Assembly (NCBI GenBank): GCA_004553495.1
Contig: SFLE01000019.1
Span: forward strand, 1 to 29,639
Direction of reading: 5' to 3'
From: Clostridiales bacterium
GTDB taxonomy: Bacteria > Bacillota > Clostridia > Oscillospirales > Oscillospiraceae
Length of the DNA: 29,639 nucleotides
Made by a program: the position numbers and the translations under genes. The notes beneath the pieces were generated by a model. The model was not told the origin of the DNA. It did no database searches and saw only the letters and a program-made list of their open reading frames with translations. Position 1 is the first letter of the stretch; each line of letters begins with the position of its first letter. Positions 8,089 through 14,622 of the stretch are shown here, in pieces.

Positions 8089-8682
8089 TCAGTTAAATTT
8101 ATTCATCGCGCGCTGTGCGCCCTCGGTGATATAGCATTCAATGGCATCGGCTGTCTGCTTTGCGAGCAGCTCCATATCCGCCGCGTCCTGACCCTTGAAT
8201 GCGCCGAGCACCCAATCCGCCATGTCGTAATCCGGATGGGGCGGCGCTCCAACGCCGAGGCGTATGCGCGCAAACTTGTCCGTTCCGAGCTGTGCGATTA
8301 TGCTTTTCAGACCGTTGTGACCTCCCGCCGAGCCGCCGGTGCGAATGCGCATTTTGCCGACCGGCAGAGCTATCTCGTCGGACACGACTATGACCCTTTC
8401 GGGCGGAATCTTATAAAACCTCACCGCCTGGATCACCGCGTCGCCGGACAGGTTCATATAGGTCTGCGGCTTCATGAGCATGACCTTCTGCCCGCCTATG
8501 TCCACGGTCTGCGTAAGCGCTCTGAAGCGCATACGGTTTATTTTAACGCCGAGCTTTTTCTCCATGGCATCGGCTGCCATGAAGCCCGCGTTGTGCCTTG
8601 TTCCGTTGTATTTAAGACCGGGGTTGCCGAGGAAAACGACCAGCCACGACACCCCGCCTTTATTCATAAACATTTTTATCAC
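8089..8682 (-). CDS. pth: Peptidyl-tRNA hydrolase
   Basis: A Pth of about 190-197 residues, which cleaves peptidyl-tRNA that drops off ribosomes. The family motifs are FLGNPGLKYNGTRHNAGF with the catalytic His (about residue 30 counted from the GTG start), PQTYMNLSG, VVSDEIALPVGK with the key Asp, and GSAGGHNGLKSI. The usual GLGNPG is FLGNPG here. The frame can start at GTG 8682, which overlaps the prs stop (GTGA), or at ATG 8673 or 8667; no ribosome binding site decides between them, so translational coupling to prs is likely. The extra residues before the core are unusual, since most Pth begin just before the LIVGLGNPG strand. Confidence 0.95.
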   Translation of the reverse strand: MIKMFMNKGGVSWLVVFLGNPGLKYNGTRHNAGFMAADAMEKKLGVKINRMRFRALTQTVDIGGQKVMLMKPQTYMNLSGDAVIQAVRFYKIPPERVIVVSDEIALPVGKMRIRTGGSAGGHNGLKSIIAQLGTDKFARIRLGVGAPPHPDYDMADWVLGAFKGQDAADMELLAKQTADAIECYITEGAQRAMNKFN

Positions 8683-9641
8683 TCAAACAGATTGGAAATG
8701 GAGATCTCCTCATAAACGCGCTGGATAGCCTCGGCAAATACGGGTGCGACGGACATATACTTTATCTTCTCGCACTTTTCCGCGTTTTCGGGGTAAGGAA
8801 TGGTGTCGAGCAGCAGCAGCTCCTTTATGGCGCTGCCATCAATGCGCTCGATGGCGGGACCGGAGAGAACGCCATGGCTTGCGCAGGCATAGACCTCTTT
8901 TGCGCCGCCTATCTCAACGATGGCCTTTGCAGCGCCCACGAGCGAGCCCGCGGTATCGACCATATCGTCGAGCAGGATGCAGGTCTTGCCCTCGACATTA
9001 CCGATTATATTCATGACCTCGGACTGGTTTGCTCTTTCGCGGCGCTTATCGACTATCGCCATGTTGCAGCCGAGCTTCATGGAGAAGTTGCGGGCGCGCG
9101 CGGTGCTGCCGACATCGGGGGATACGACCATTATATCATCGTTATCCTTGCCGAAAACATCGATATAATGCTTTGCAAAGAGAGGTGCGCCGAAAAGATT
9201 GTCAACGGGAATATCAAAGAAGCCCTGTATCTGTGCGGCATGGAGATCCATGGTGAGCACACGGTCGGCTCCCGCGGCGGTGATGAGGTTCGCAACGAGC
9301 TTTGCGGAGATGGGGTCGCGGCTTTTTGCCTTGCGGTCCTGGCGGGCATAGCCGAAATACGGGATAACGGCGGTTATTCTGCCTGCGGACGCTCTGCGTA
9401 CCGCGTCGATCATAACGAGCAGCTCCATGAGGTTGTCGTTAACGGGCTTGCAGGTGGACTGCACGATGAAAACATCGGCGCCGCGAACGGGCTCATGCAC
9501 TGATATGGAGCACTCACCGTCGGCGAAGTGTGCGCAGGTGCACTCTCCGAGGTTTTTGAAAAGCTGGTTGCATATCGCCTTTGCGAGCGCGGGATTGGAA
9601 TTGCCGGTGAATACCTTGATCTCTTTGCCGTGGGAAATCAT
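8679..9641 (-). CDS. prs: Ribose-phosphate pyrophosphokinase (PRPP synthetase)
   Basis: A 320-residue class I PRPP synthetase, which makes PRPP from ribose-5-phosphate and ATP for nucleotide, His and Trp synthesis. Signatures are VFTGNSNPALAKAI at the N-terminus, FADGECSISVHEPVRGADVFI, IPYFGYARQDRK, DRVLTMDLHAAQIQGFF (metal-binding region) and the PRPP loop LLDDMVDTAGSL. The start ATG has AGAGGA about nine bases upstream. It is the first gene of a long minus-strand unit through pth and the glycogen genes, driven by the promoter at 9697-9725. Confidence 0.97.
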   Translation of the reverse strand: MISHGKEIKVFTGNSNPALAKAICNQLFKNLGECTCAHFADGECSISVHEPVRGADVFIVQSTCKPVNDNLMELLVMIDAVRRASAGRITAVIPYFGYARQDRKAKSRDPISAKLVANLITAAGADRVLTMDLHAAQIQGFFDIPVDNLFGAPLFAKHYIDVFGKDNDDIMVVSPDVGSTARARNFSMKLGCNMAIVDKRRERANQSEVMNIIGNVEGKTCILLDDMVDTAGSLVGAAKAIVEIGGAKEVYACASHGVLSGPAIERIDGSAIKELLLLDTIPYPENAEKCEKIKYMSVAPVFAEAIQRVYEEISISNLFE

Positions 9642-9696
9642 TTTGAATCGTCCTCTCTGTGTTTATTGGCTGTAAAAGCCCATCTTTATCCGTATC

Positions 9697-9725
9697 ATTA
9701 TAACAAATGCACGGCGCCTTGAAAA
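9697..9725 (-). promoter_or_regulatory. Promoter of the prs-pth-glg unit
   Basis: Minus-strand TATAAT at 9697-9702 carries an extended TG (9704-9705) and lies 17 bases from TTTTCA at 9720-9725. The weak -35 box is offset by the extended -10. The leader to the prs start is about 50 bases. Confidence 0.75.
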
Positions 9726-9772
9726 GGGGTAGGCACATAGAATTTTGCCGTTCGCGCTGTCCCGTTTCTGTA

Positions 9773-9812
9773 TAAAAACGCAAGGACAGCCGAAAAGCTG
9801 TCCTTGTTTTTT
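9773..9812 (-). terminator. Terminator of the HAAS membrane-protein operon
   Basis: A perfect 10-bp stem (9781-9790 with 9797-9806) and 6-base loop. In the minus direction it is followed by a U-rich stretch (CGUUUUU), and in the plus direction by TTTTTT, so it could work both ways. It lies 6 bases from the stop of the small membrane protein gene. Confidence 0.85.
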
Positions 9813-9818
9813 CGTTTT

Positions 9819-10010
9819 TCAGTTGAGAGGGGATATGCCCATGAGCCCTCTTATGGCGTTGAGCTTATCCTCGATGTTATATGCCGCCGAGAAAACATCC
9901 TGCACGCGCTGCATATCTCCGCCGGTGACAACGCCCGCGAGTATGCACAGAGCGCCCAGAATGAATGCGATGATCGCAATGGTGAATATTATCTTCCATG
10001 CTCTACTCAT
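9819..10010 (-). CDS. Small single-helix membrane protein of unknown function
   Basis: A 63-residue protein starting MSRAWKIIFTIAIIAFILGA; one hydrophobic helix covers about residues 5-27 (through LCILAGVVTGG), followed by a short polar tail that ends LNAIRGLMGISPLN. I place the start at 10010 rather than further upstream because AAGGAGGTG sits at the right distance, inside the end of the preceding gene. The two genes overlap by 8 bases (ATGAGTAG), so they are translationally coupled. No family is recognised. Its pairing suggests it works with the HAAS protein in the membrane. Confidence 0.75.
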   Translation of the reverse strand: MSRAWKIIFTIAIIAFILGALCILAGVVTGGDMQRVQDVFSAAYNIEDKLNAIRGLMGISPLN

Positions 10011-11151
10011 TGACGGACACCTCCTTGACGCAGATGCTTCTGCCAAGCGCTTTCAGACCTCTGACTATACCGCCTATCGCCTTTGCGAACATGATTATGC
10101 CGAGCCAGATAATGACGAGCGCAACGGCAAACGCTATGAGCGATGCACCCGCGCACAGCATTATATCGGCAAATATATTGAACATTGAGAACGCAAAGCC
10201 GGCAATTTTCAGTGCAGAAGCTATAAGTCCCGCGCCGAACGCCAGCAGCAGAAGTCCCAGCACGATGGCTGCCGCCACCAGAACGACTCCCACGGGGATG
10301 GCAAAGATGAGATACAATATCAAAAGCGCGACATTCGTCTTATACCGAGTCTCTTCCTCGGGCTGCTCTATCTCATCAAGCTCGGCGAATATCTCCTCGC
10401 TCTCGTCCTCGGGGCTTTCCTCTTCCTCAGGCTCTTCCTCGGAAGTCTCCTCGGAGGGTTCGTCCAGCGCACTGTCGGACTCTGCTTCCGCCGGAGCTTC
10501 ATCCTCGGCAGGTGCTTCCGCCTCGATCTGCTCGTCTTTCTCGGGCTGCTTCTCCGTTTCCGGAGCTTCCTCCACTGTCTCGGGCGCGGCTTTCTCGGGA
10601 GTCTCCTCCTCCGCAGCGGTCTCCTCGGGCTGCTCGTCCGTCGTCTCCGCTTCCGCCGGTGCCTCAGTCTCCGCCGGAGTCTCTGAGACCGTTTCCTCTG
10701 CGGGCGGCTGTTCCTCGACCGCGGGTGTCTCCGGCATCGGCTCGGGCTCGGGCTCATTGAAGAATATGGGCTTATACTCTATGCCCTCCTCCTGCGCCTT
10801 TTCGCGGCGGATCTCCTCGATTATATCGGCATATGAGAGAGTTGTCTCCTTCGGAGCCGATTCGGGCTCCTTCACCTTTGCAGCCGCGGGTGCAAACGGC
10901 ATGGCGCTCTCGCCGGTACTGCCGTCGTCCTTTGAGTCTGCCTCGACAGAGAGCTTGCGCTCACTGCGCTTGTATGTGCGGGAAATGGTAACCGCCAGTC
11001 TGGTAGGGGAACCAAAGCTTTCAAGCATCGCCTGCTCATCCTCGGCTTCGTCGAGCATCTTGTTGTACTGGGCAAGGATGTCCTCCTTATCCTCCTTGAA
11101 CATGAATGCCAGAAGCTTGGACAGCTCCGCCATGTAGCGCTGCCTGTTCAT
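10003..11151 (-). CDS. HAAS/DUF1700-like membrane protein with long acidic linker
   Basis: A 382-residue protein in three parts. Residues 1-67 look like the HAAS (DUF1700) domain: RQRYMAELSKLLAFM, then EDILAQYNKMLDEAEDEQAMLESFGSP. Residues about 130-267 are almost entirely Glu, Pro, Ala, Thr and Ser and are expected to be unfolded and highly negative. The last ~105 residues hold three to four hydrophobic helices (from VALLILYLIFAIPVGVV to IIWLGIIMFAKAIGG). I choose the ATG at 11151 because GGAGG lies 8 bases upstream; GTG at 11160 is too close. HAAS genes are often linked to PadR regulators, but none is nearby. The function is unknown; a membrane sensor or scaffold is plausible. Confidence 0.75.
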   Translation of the reverse strand: MNRQRYMAELSKLLAFMFKEDKEDILAQYNKMLDEAEDEQAMLESFGSPTRLAVTISRTYKRSERKLSVEADSKDDGSTGESAMPFAPAAAKVKEPESAPKETTLSYADIIEEIRREKAQEEGIEYKPIFFNEPEPEPMPETPAVEEQPPAEETVSETPAETEAPAEAETTDEQPEETAAEEETPEKAAPETVEEAPETEKQPEKDEQIEAEAPAEDEAPAEAESDSALDEPSEETSEEEPEEEESPEDESEEIFAELDEIEQPEEETRYKTNVALLILYLIFAIPVGVVLVAAAIVLGLLLLAFGAGLIASALKIAGFAFSMFNIFADIMLCAGASLIAFAVALVIIWLGIIMFAKAIGGIVRGLKALGRSICVKEVSVNE

Positions 11152-11196
11152 ACGCGTCACCTCCGTACTTTTATACTTTCATACTAAATCTATATT

Positions 11197-11225
11197 ATTA
11201 TAGACAAAAAGTACACTACGGTCAA
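11197..11225 (-). promoter_or_regulatory. Promoter of the HAAS operon
   Basis: Minus-strand TTGACC (11220-11225) and TATAAT (11197-11202) are 17 bases apart, close to consensus. It lies back to back with the proS promoter in a 180-base divergent region. Confidence 0.85.
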
Positions 11226-11268
11226 GATTTTTTATATGTTATGATGCCGTCATGATGTCTGCGCGCTA

Positions 11269-11297
11269 TTGACAAGCCGTTTTAAGTCCTATAAAAT
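11269..11297 (+). promoter_or_regulatory. Promoter of proS
   Basis: TTGACA at 11269-11274, a 17-base spacer and TAAAAT at 11292-11297. The leader is only about 28 bases, so there is no room for a T-box. Confidence 0.8.
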
Positions 11298-11331
11298 GAT
11301 TTAGTTATTATGTCAAAAGGAGAATCATGTA

Positions 11332-12768
11332 ATGGCAAAGGACAAAAAAGTTGAGCAGATAACTGATATGGAGCAGGACTTCGCACAGTGGTTTACCGAT
11401 GTGTGCACTAAGGCGGAGCTTGTCGATTACTCCGGCGTTAAGGGACTTTTCATCCTGCGTCCTTACGGTTATGCTATTTGGGAAAACATCCAGAAGGAGC
11501 TTGACAGAATGTTCAAGGAGGGCGGGCACGAGAATGTTTCCATGCCCATGCTTATTCCCGAAAGCCTTCTGCAGAAGGAGAAGGACCATGTCGAGGGCTT
11601 TGCGCCCGAGTGCGCATGGGTCACCGTCGGCGGCTCGGAGGAGCTCACCGAGAGACTGTGCATCCGTCCCACCTCCGAAACGCTTTTCTGCGACCACTGG
11701 AGCCATACGGTGCACTCCTGGCGCGATTTGCCCATGCTTTATAACCAGTGGTGCTCCGTTCTGCGCTGGGAAAAGACGACCCGTCCGTTCCTGCGCGGCA
11801 GAGAGTTCCTCTGGCAGGAGGGTCACACCCTGCACGAGACCGAGACCGAGGCGCGCGAGGAAACGCTGCGCCAGCTCGAGGTATATGCAACGCTGTGCGA
11901 AAAGTATCTCGCAATGCCCGTTATCCGCGGCAACAAGACCGAGAAGGAAAAGTTCGCGGGTGCCGTGAACACCTACACCATCGAGTGCATGATGCACGAC
12001 CACAAGGCGCTCCAGTCCGGCACCAGTCACTACTTCGGCACCGGCTTTGCCGAGCAGTTCGACATCACCTTCACCGATAAGGAAAACAAGCTGCGCCATC
12101 CGCACCAGACCTCATGGGGTCTGTCCACCCGCGTTATCGGTGGCATCATCATGACCCACGGCGACAACAACGGTCTCGTACTGCCCCCGCGCATAGCGCC
12201 CGTGCAGGTCATCGTAGTCCCCGTTGCGCAGCACAAGCCCGGCGTTACCGAAAAGGCAAACGAGCTTTACGACCGCCTCAAGGCAGCCGGCATCAGAGTC
12301 AAGATCGACCTGAGCGACAACAGCCTCGGCTGGAAGTGCGCGCAGTATGAGATGAAGGGAGTTCCCCTGCGTCTGGAGCTCGGTCCCCGCGACATGGAAA
12401 ACGGCGTTTGCGTTGCCGTAAGGCGCGATAACGGCGAGAAGATCACCGTGAACATCGACGAGCTCGAGGCAAAGATCCCCGTCCTGCTCGACGATGTGCA
12501 GCAGGGTCTGTTCGACAAGGCAAAGAAGAATCTCGACGAGCACATTTTCGAGGCTCACTCCCTCGAGGAGGCAAAGAAGCTCCAGGAGGAAAAGGGCGGC
12601 TTCATAAAGACCATGTGGTGCGGCGAGCTCGAGTGCGAAATGAAGATGAAGGAGCAGGCGGGAATGTCCTCGCGCTGCATCCCCTTCGAGCAGGAGGATC
12701 TCGGCGATGTCTGCCCGATATGCGGCAAAAAGGCAAAGCACATGATCTACTGGGGCGTTGCGTACTGA
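11332..12768 (+). CDS. proS: Prolyl-tRNA synthetase, type 3 (archaeal/eukaryote-like form)
   Basis: A 478-residue class II synthetase that charges tRNA-Pro. It is the short form without the editing insertion of typical bacterial ProRS, with the C-terminal extension of the archaeal/eukaryotic type. Seen: DYSGVKGLFILRPYGYAIWE, PESLLQKEKDHVEGFAPE, motif 2 region RPTSETLFCDHW and RPFLRGREFLWQEGHT, SHYFGTGFAEQF, motif 3 GGIIMTHGDNNGLVLPPRIAP, and a C-terminal zinc-type segment with Cys in MWCGELECE, SSRC and CPICGKKA. The start at 11332 has AGGAG about nine bases upstream. It is monocistronic and ends at a strong terminator. Confidence 0.97.
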   Translation: MAKDKKVEQITDMEQDFAQWFTDVCTKAELVDYSGVKGLFILRPYGYAIWENIQKELDRMFKEGGHENVSMPMLIPESLLQKEKDHVEGFAPECAWVTVGGSEELTERLCIRPTSETLFCDHWSHTVHSWRDLPMLYNQWCSVLRWEKTTRPFLRGREFLWQEGHTLHETETEAREETLRQLEVYATLCEKYLAMPVIRGNKTEKEKFAGAVNTYTIECMMHDHKALQSGTSHYFGTGFAEQFDITFTDKENKLRHPHQTSWGLSTRVIGGIIMTHGDNNGLVLPPRIAPVQVIVVPVAQHKPGVTEKANELYDRLKAAGIRVKIDLSDNSLGWKCAQYEMKGVPLRLELGPRDMENGVCVAVRRDNGEKITVNIDELEAKIPVLLDDVQQGLFDKAKKNLDEHIFEAHSLEEAKKLQEEKGGFIKTMWCGELECEMKMKEQAGMSSRCIPFEQEDLGDVCPICGKKAKHMIYWGVAY

Positions 12769-12780
12769 TTTTAAAAACCG

Positions 12781-12814
12781 AAAACTCCCGACCGAAAAGT
12801 CGGGAGTTTTGTTA
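12781..12814. terminator. Shared bidirectional terminator of proS and the NUDIX gene
   Basis: A perfect 12-bp stem (12781-12792 with 12799-12810) around a 6-base loop. T-rich sequence follows on both strands. It separates the converging proS and NUDIX genes. Confidence 0.9.
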
Positions 12815-13276
12815 TATTCTCTTTCCGTTTAAAACGGCGCTTTTGAGCTCATCGCCGTCGTAGCACAGCTTGAGCGAGAAAAACGGCTCGTCCGTTTCGA
12901 GGAGCTTCAGGAATATCCTGTCCCCCTCCCAGAGCGTGAGATCGTACAGCCGCTTTCTGTCTATCCATTCGAGCACGCCCTCATCGCACTGCTTTATTTC
13001 GCCCTCGTAATCGTCGGCGGTGAACAGGTGCATATACTCCGACTCGCACACGGTGTTCACAAATGTCACTATCCCGCGATAGCGCCACGAGGTGAGCGTG
13101 AGCCCCGTTTCCTCCTTTGCCTCGCGCAGCAGGCACTCGTCCGGACTCTCGTCGGGCTCGAATTTGCCGCCGATGCCTATCCACTTGTCGTGGTTTACAT
13201 CGTTTTGCTTTTTCACCCTGTGCAGCATGAGATATTCGCTGCCGCGGCTTATATAGCACAATGTTGTATTGAGCAT
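12812..13276 (-). CDS. NUDIX hydrolase, MutT-like (8-oxo-dGTP diphosphatase type)
   Basis: A 154-residue NUDIX protein. The NUDIX box spans about residues 36-59: GGKFEPDESPDECLLREA, then KEETGL, with the REAKEE metal-binding core. NUDIX enzymes cleave nucleoside diphosphate linkages; the YLMLHRVKKQNDVNHDKWIGIGGK segment is typical of Gram-positive MutT-like 8-oxo-dGTP diphosphatases, but the substrate is inferred. AGAGGG lies 7 bases before the ATG at 13276. A hairpin terminator lies only 19 bases upstream of the start, leaving no clear space for a private promoter, so the gene may depend on read-through from the membrane-protein gene before it. Confidence 0.9.
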   Translation of the reverse strand: MLNTTLCYISRGSEYLMLHRVKKQNDVNHDKWIGIGGKFEPDESPDECLLREAKEETGLTLTSWRYRGIVTFVNTVCESEYMHLFTADDYEGEIKQCDEGVLEWIDRKRLYDLTLWEGDRIFLKLLETDEPFFSLKLCYDGDELKSAVLNGKRI

Positions 13277-13295
13277 AAATTATCCCTCTTATGTA

Positions 13296-13322
13296 AAAAT
13301 TCCGACCTTTGGTCGGAATTTT
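13296..13322 (-). terminator. Terminator after the 80-residue membrane protein gene
   Basis: A perfect 12-bp stem (13296-13307 with 13311-13322) and a 3-base loop; on the minus strand the stem runs into UUUUUAC. It lies between the small membrane protein gene and NUDIX. Confidence 0.8.
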
Positions 13323-13327
13323 CGTTA

Positions 13328-13570
13328 TTACTCGATCTCAAGCTTCATCGGCAGCCAGAAGGTGAAGCCATAAAGCATGGTGTTTATAAAGCAGCGGGTA
13401 TCATCGTACCATACCTTCTTACCGGCTTTCTTTGCAACCGCAAAGTACTCGACAAGATGCATTGCGTAAAGCGCCATAGGCACGAGGGGATTCTTCTTCC
13501 AGATCGCATAGGCGATGCTTGCCGCGCTGAGACCGAGAACGCCCTTACGGACAGTGCTCCAATAGTTCAT
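13328..13570 (-). CDS. Small membrane protein, unknown function
   Basis: An 80-residue protein beginning MNYWSTVRKGVLGLSAASIA. There are two or three hydrophobic segments: VLGLSAASIAYAIW, PLVPMALYAMHLVEYFAVA and, near the end, INTMLYGFTFWLPMKLE. A His and a Glu lie within the second helix (MHLVEYF) and the loop is basic (KKAGKKVWYDD). I do not recognise the family. It has its own promoter (13604-13632), an AAAGGAG ribosome binding site, and a terminator just past its stop, so it is a real, probably monocistronic gene. Confidence 0.75.
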   Translation of the reverse strand: MNYWSTVRKGVLGLSAASIAYAIWKKNPLVPMALYAMHLVEYFAVAKKAGKKVWYDDTRCFINTMLYGFTFWLPMKLEIE

Positions 13571-13603
13571 TGCATTATCTCCTTTGAATTGTTTGATGTA
13601 GCT

Positions 13604-13632
13604 ATTATAACAGACATTGTGTTTAGAAACAA
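13604..13632 (-). promoter_or_regulatory. Promoter of the 80-residue membrane protein gene
   Basis: Minus-strand TTGTTT (13627-13632), a 17-base spacer and TATAAT (13604-13609) with an extended TG. It lies between the end of the GT2 gene and the small gene. Confidence 0.8.
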
Positions 13633-13636
13633 GTAC

Positions 13637-14590
13637 TTATTCGTCCTGCGTGCGCTCGGATATGATATATCTCGGACGGTGCTTTGCCTCCATGTATATC
13701 TTTCCCACATACTCGCCGATGATGCCCATGCACATAAGCTGAACACCGCTTACAAAGCAGATTATGCAGGTCATGCTCGCCCAGCCCGCGACCGCGTGCC
13801 CGCTCAGCGCCGCTATGATCGCCCAGACGACTCCGACAAAGCTCAAAAACGCAACTATCATGCCGAAGCTCATTATAAGCCGCAGGGGTTTTACCGAAAG
13901 GCTCGTTATGCCGTCCACCGCAAGCGCTATCATTTTGCGCAGGGGGTATTTGCTCTCGCCGGCTATGCGCTCATGCCGCTCATACTCAACGCTCGTGCTC
14001 TTAAAGCCCACCAGCGGCACCATGCCGCGCAGGAAGAGGTTTACCTCCTTATAATTTGCAAACTCCTTGAGGACTTTCGCACTTATGAGCCGGTAATCGG
14101 CGTGGTTATAAACAACCTCCGCACCCATCATGGAGAGGAATTTATAAAACCCCTGAGCGGTCGTGCGCTTAAAGAATGTATCGGTCTTTCGGGACGATCT
14201 CACGCCGTATACGACCTCGCAGCCGTTGAGATACTCCTGCACCATCCGATCCATTGCGTCTATATCGTCCTGCCCGTCGCAGTCTATCGAGATGCTTATA
14301 TCGCACACATCCTTTGCCTCCATGAGACCGGCGAGCACGGCGGCCTGATGACCGCGGTTGCGGCTCTGGCTTATGCCGATATAGTGCTCGTCCGACTTTG
14401 CAAGCCGCTTTATTATCTCCCATGTGCGGTCGCGGCTGCCGTCGTTTACAAACAGCACGCGGCTGTCGTCGGAAATGAGCCCCTGCGCAGCAAGGTCCTT
14501 TATCTTTCCGAGAAACTGCGGCGCCGTTATCGGCAGTACCTCCTCCTCGTTGTAGCACGGTATAACAATGTACAAAATCGGACGCTTCAC
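13637..14590 (-). CDS. GtrB/DPM-like glycosyltransferase family 2 (polyprenyl-phosphate sugar transferase)
   Basis: A 317-residue GT2 enzyme. The N-terminal GT-A domain has YIVIPCYNEEEVLP (7-20), FVNDGSRDRTWEII (47-60), SQSRNRGHQAAVLAGL and the DCDGQDD metal-binding motif. The C-terminus has two membrane helices (about 235-260 and 270-292) before a YVGKIYMEAKHRPRYI end, the pattern of GtrB/bactoprenol glucosyltransferases. These load a sugar onto undecaprenyl phosphate at the inner face of the membrane. The start codon is GTG with AAGGAG upstream. It lies 32 bases after the GtrII-like gene and probably supplies its lipid-linked sugar. Confidence 0.9.
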   Translation of the reverse strand: MKRPILYIVIPCYNEEEVLPITAPQFLGKIKDLAAQGLISDDSRVLFVNDGSRDRTWEIIKRLAKSDEHYIGISQSRNRGHQAAVLAGLMEAKDVCDISISIDCDGQDDIDAMDRMVQEYLNGCEVVYGVRSSRKTDTFFKRTTAQGFYKFLSMMGAEVVYNHADYRLISAKVLKEFANYKEVNLFLRGMVPLVGFKSTSVEYERHERIAGESKYPLRKMIALAVDGITSLSVKPLRLIMSFGMIVAFLSFVGVVWAIIAALSGHAVAGWASMTCIICFVSGVQLMCMGIIGEYVGKIYMEAKHRPRYIISERTQDE

Positions 14591-14622
14591 TGTTTTCTCC
14601 TTTTATTTTAAGCTTAATAATT

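Noticed and set aside
9998..11137. 379-codon Ser-rich open frame on the plus strand
   Set aside because: It is the complement of the Glu/Pro/Ala linker of the HAAS protein; repeats of GAG/GAA codons read as Ser and Leu codons on the other strand.
11275..11331. T-box riboswitch before proS
   Set aside because: The leader between promoter and start is only about 30 bases and contains no specifier or antiterminator structure.
13028..14611. 527-codon plus-strand open frame crossing NUDIX, a small gene and the GT2 gene
   Set aside because: It runs opposite three well-supported genes and two hairpin/promoter regions and has no family motif.
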